DNA from: Montifringilla adamsi
Lineage: Eukaryota; Chordata; Aves; Passeriformes; Passeridae
Length of the DNA: 64,000 nucleotides
Direction of reading: 5' to 3'
Assembly: GCA_017590115.1 (NCBI GenBank)
Contig: JAGGNK010011225.1
Span: 4,713,161-4,777,160 of the forward strand
Below the pieces are notes generated by a model. The model was not told the DNA's origin. It did not search any database and saw only the letters and a program-made list of their open reading frames with translations. The position numbers and the translations under genes are program-made. Each line of letters opens with the position of its first letter. The first letter of the stretch is position 1. Shown here piece by piece: positions 61,709-64,000 of the stretch.

Positions 61709-64000
61709 GTATAAAAAGTTCTGAAATGCCTATTAGTTCAATGTAACATAGCAATGCTGTGGCAATTTATAATGATAAATACAACCCGCGAGTCCTCTCC
61801 TCACCCAAGTGACAAGCTGTTGAATGCACCAAGCACCTGGCACCACTGACTGGTGGTTTGTGAGAGTTTGCAGGTCCTGTGTCCCTGGGATGTGGGCAGG
61901 GTACAGACCAGAGCACTGTGCTGGGTTTTGAATGAACAGCAAATTTCCTGCATGACCTGGTGGCCCTGCTAAAAGACAAGAAGATTTCTCTTGTGACTCT
62001 TTTGTGTTGATTCCAGCATTACCTTGGCAAGGTGATCTGACCCGAAGGTCAGCAGGCACAGTTGGTGCCGTGCTTCACAAAAGAGTAGGGAGAGCACAAC
62101 AAGAGTAAGGTAAGGGCAGGTAGAGGGCTGGCATGGTGCTCTCGGAGCTGGTGAGCTCACCAGTCTACACAGAATTAGCAGCCGTATAAAAGGTAGAGCT
62201 TTTCCTTGCAATATAGTCTGCTTTCACACTCACAAAGGCCTGGTTTGGGAAAAAAGCTGTTCCAGTGGCATGGAAACAAAAAGTGATAACAGCTGTTTAA
62301 TAGGATTCTTCACAGCCCAGCCTTGGCCACAGGGGAGGAAGCAGATTCAATCCATTCTTCTGAAAAATTTAGGAATTAGATAATTTGAATATTTTTTATT
62401 TATAGAGCCAAAGGAATCTCATTCCTTTTTGCAGCTTAAATACCTAAAACCAACCATGTATCAGAGACTGAAGCAGAGAGAAGTAGGAAGAAGATGGGCT
62501 CATTGCATGGCCAGAAGCCAGAAATTCCTGCCTTTTAATCCCTTGGCTGACAGTTGCTCCCTGGATTGCTTTACATAAGTTACTGTAGCCAGTGTGCCTG
62601 GTGTTTCCTCTTCTGAGATGTGGAGAAAGCTATTACCTATTTTATGTGTGTCTGGAATACTAATGAATGCTTGCAAAGCATTTAGCTTTTGCAGCAGTAC
62701 ACAGAGGATGCCTACCCTGAGTGCACATATATCATCAGCTCTGTGTGACTCACTTGCTCTGGTGGGTTTAAGAAACAGCTTGCCACCACTACCACCCAGG
62801 CCAACCAAGTTATCATTTACAACAAAGAGAAACAGCAGCAGAAAGTTATCAGTGTATTGAGCAAAGAAGTGTTGTCTCTACAAATCTGGCATAAAATCCT
62901 AAACAGACATCTGGGACAGAGCTAGTTTTTGATATAACAGGCTGGCTGACTGTCTGCAAGTTCCAGAAAGGATGCTCTGACATGAGCAACAAATGACACC
63001 TACTCTTTCTTAGTCTGAAACAAGTAACAAATAATGCCATATGAATACCAGCAAAGAGTAAACAACATTTCTGGTGGTGAGTACAAATTAAATGTCCACT
63101 GAATGAAACTGGTAGTGCGGGGAAGAAAGGAGAAGCAAGGAAGCATGGAAATAATTGTGGAGATGACAAATCATGTGCAGGGTGCTCTTGAACATGCCTG
63201 AAATCCTTTGAAGCTCAACGGTTTGTGAGAAGTGAAGGGGTGGATAGGTTAAATACAAAATAATCTCTCCTCATGGCAGAACCAAGTATTGGGGATACCT
63301 TTACAAACAAAGCCTGAAATTACAGCAGTGTCTCACTCGGGCTCTTAACTATGGTTTCTTTTTAATGGAACTATTATAACCTTCTTGACCTGCCATGACT
63401 TGACTATATTTGGAGAATACCACTGTAATTTGAAAATCTCAAAGTACGTGAGATTTTCAAAGGTTAAATTTGACACACTGTAAAATTAGAGGACAAAAAA
63501 AGCCCAACAAAATGCACCATTCTTTTAGTCAGCCATGCACAAAGCCAATGATGATTGACATTTTTAACAGAATATTGACCCTTAATGAAGTTCAGTAACA
63601 ACTGGCAGCATATTTCAGTAGGGGATTTTCTTTTTATTTTTTTCTTTGAAAAGTTTTTTTAGTTTTGAAATTGCTTTGTTTCCATTTATGAGAACTTCTT
63701 GACTGGATTTCACAAACACCTTTGTTAGAAGAGCAGATCCTTTATGTTGCTTATTTGGATGCAAACTATGTCAACAGTTGAACAACAATAGTATGGCTTG
63801 GCTTTATTTTAATGCCTGAAATATGTGTGTCATGCATACCACTGGATCACAGGATTACCTCTGTGGCACATTTCTCAATTCTGCTCTAATCAGAAATTAA
63901 ATTATGTTTGCAGTGCAGGGTACCTTTGTCTGTTTGAAAGTTCCTGTTTTGCTTTTACATAATTGTGCCAGATAATTTGACAAATACACACATTTAGGAA

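Larger units (their letters stand above)
60635..64000 (+). other. CFAP90: CFAP90-like intron 1, partial
   Basis: Begins with the rest of the CpG island, then a CR1 fragment (60806-61000) and a poly(A) tract (61691-61708). Scanning for a second exon with a good acceptor and a CFAP90-like frame gave nothing convincing. Frames at 61733-62211 and 62500-63169 look fortuitous. Confidence 0.6.

Noticed and set aside
1..64000. CRISPR arrays, tRNA or rRNA genes, bacterial-type operons, or a novel defence-like system
   Set aside because: No spaced palindromic repeats, cloverleaf-forming segments or clustered intronless frames were seen; the window is ordinary vertebrate intron-rich DNA.

Overview
The window is intron-rich, AT-rich vertebrate DNA, almost certainly from a bird. 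CR1 LINE 3' fragments occur in both orientations, solo retroviral LTRs of avian type are present, and the two genes are a neural adenylyl cyclase and a cilium gene that are neighbours in other vertebrates. A repeat family seen twice (9.36-9.98 kb and 56.5-57.2 kb) is one I associate with Neoaves or songbirds; that is from memory, not a search.

Positions 1 to about 55,960 hold the 3' half of ADCY2 (type 2 adenylyl cyclase) on the + strand. Twelve coding exons (1299-52204) join without a frame break into 505 residues: TM7-TM12, the glycosylated extracellular loops of the second membrane cassette, and the complete C2 catalytic domain through the stop codon. Counting back from the stop, the adenine, metal-side and phosphate contact residues of C2 fall exactly where rat AC2 numbering puts them (K938, D1018, N1025, R1029, K1065), which makes the assignment firm. 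The N-terminal half (TM1-6, C1a, C1b) lies upstream of the window. A 3'UTR of up to about 3.7 kb follows, with four AATAAA signals.

Positions 55,961-60,350 are intergenic and hold an LTR-like repeat, a CR1 fragment and an unassigned single-copy-looking block at 58.3-58.9 kb. At 60.35-60.72 kb a CpG island carries a near-perfect palindromic RFX X-box, 15 bp before an ATG that opens a 51-codon first exon resembling CFAP90 (C5orf49), a motile-cilium microtubule inner protein. The remaining 3.4 kb is its first intron, with no second exon recognised. As I recall the human locus, CFAP90 is antisense to ADCY2 (tail to tail); here both read on the + strand.

The introns hold CR1 copies, two well-delimited solo LTRs (12935-13383, + strand; 49560-50011, - strand), probable further LTR or repeat remnants, simple repeats and one 35-base assembly gap. 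I found no CRISPR array, tRNA, rRNA, prokaryotic operon or novel defence-like system. The observations of most interest are the X-box at the CFAP90 promoter, the gene-orientation difference, the changed Gbetagamma-contact motif (QEQC for QEHA), a CR1 copy lying against a splice acceptor, and a strong G-quadruplex motif upstream of the first exon seen.
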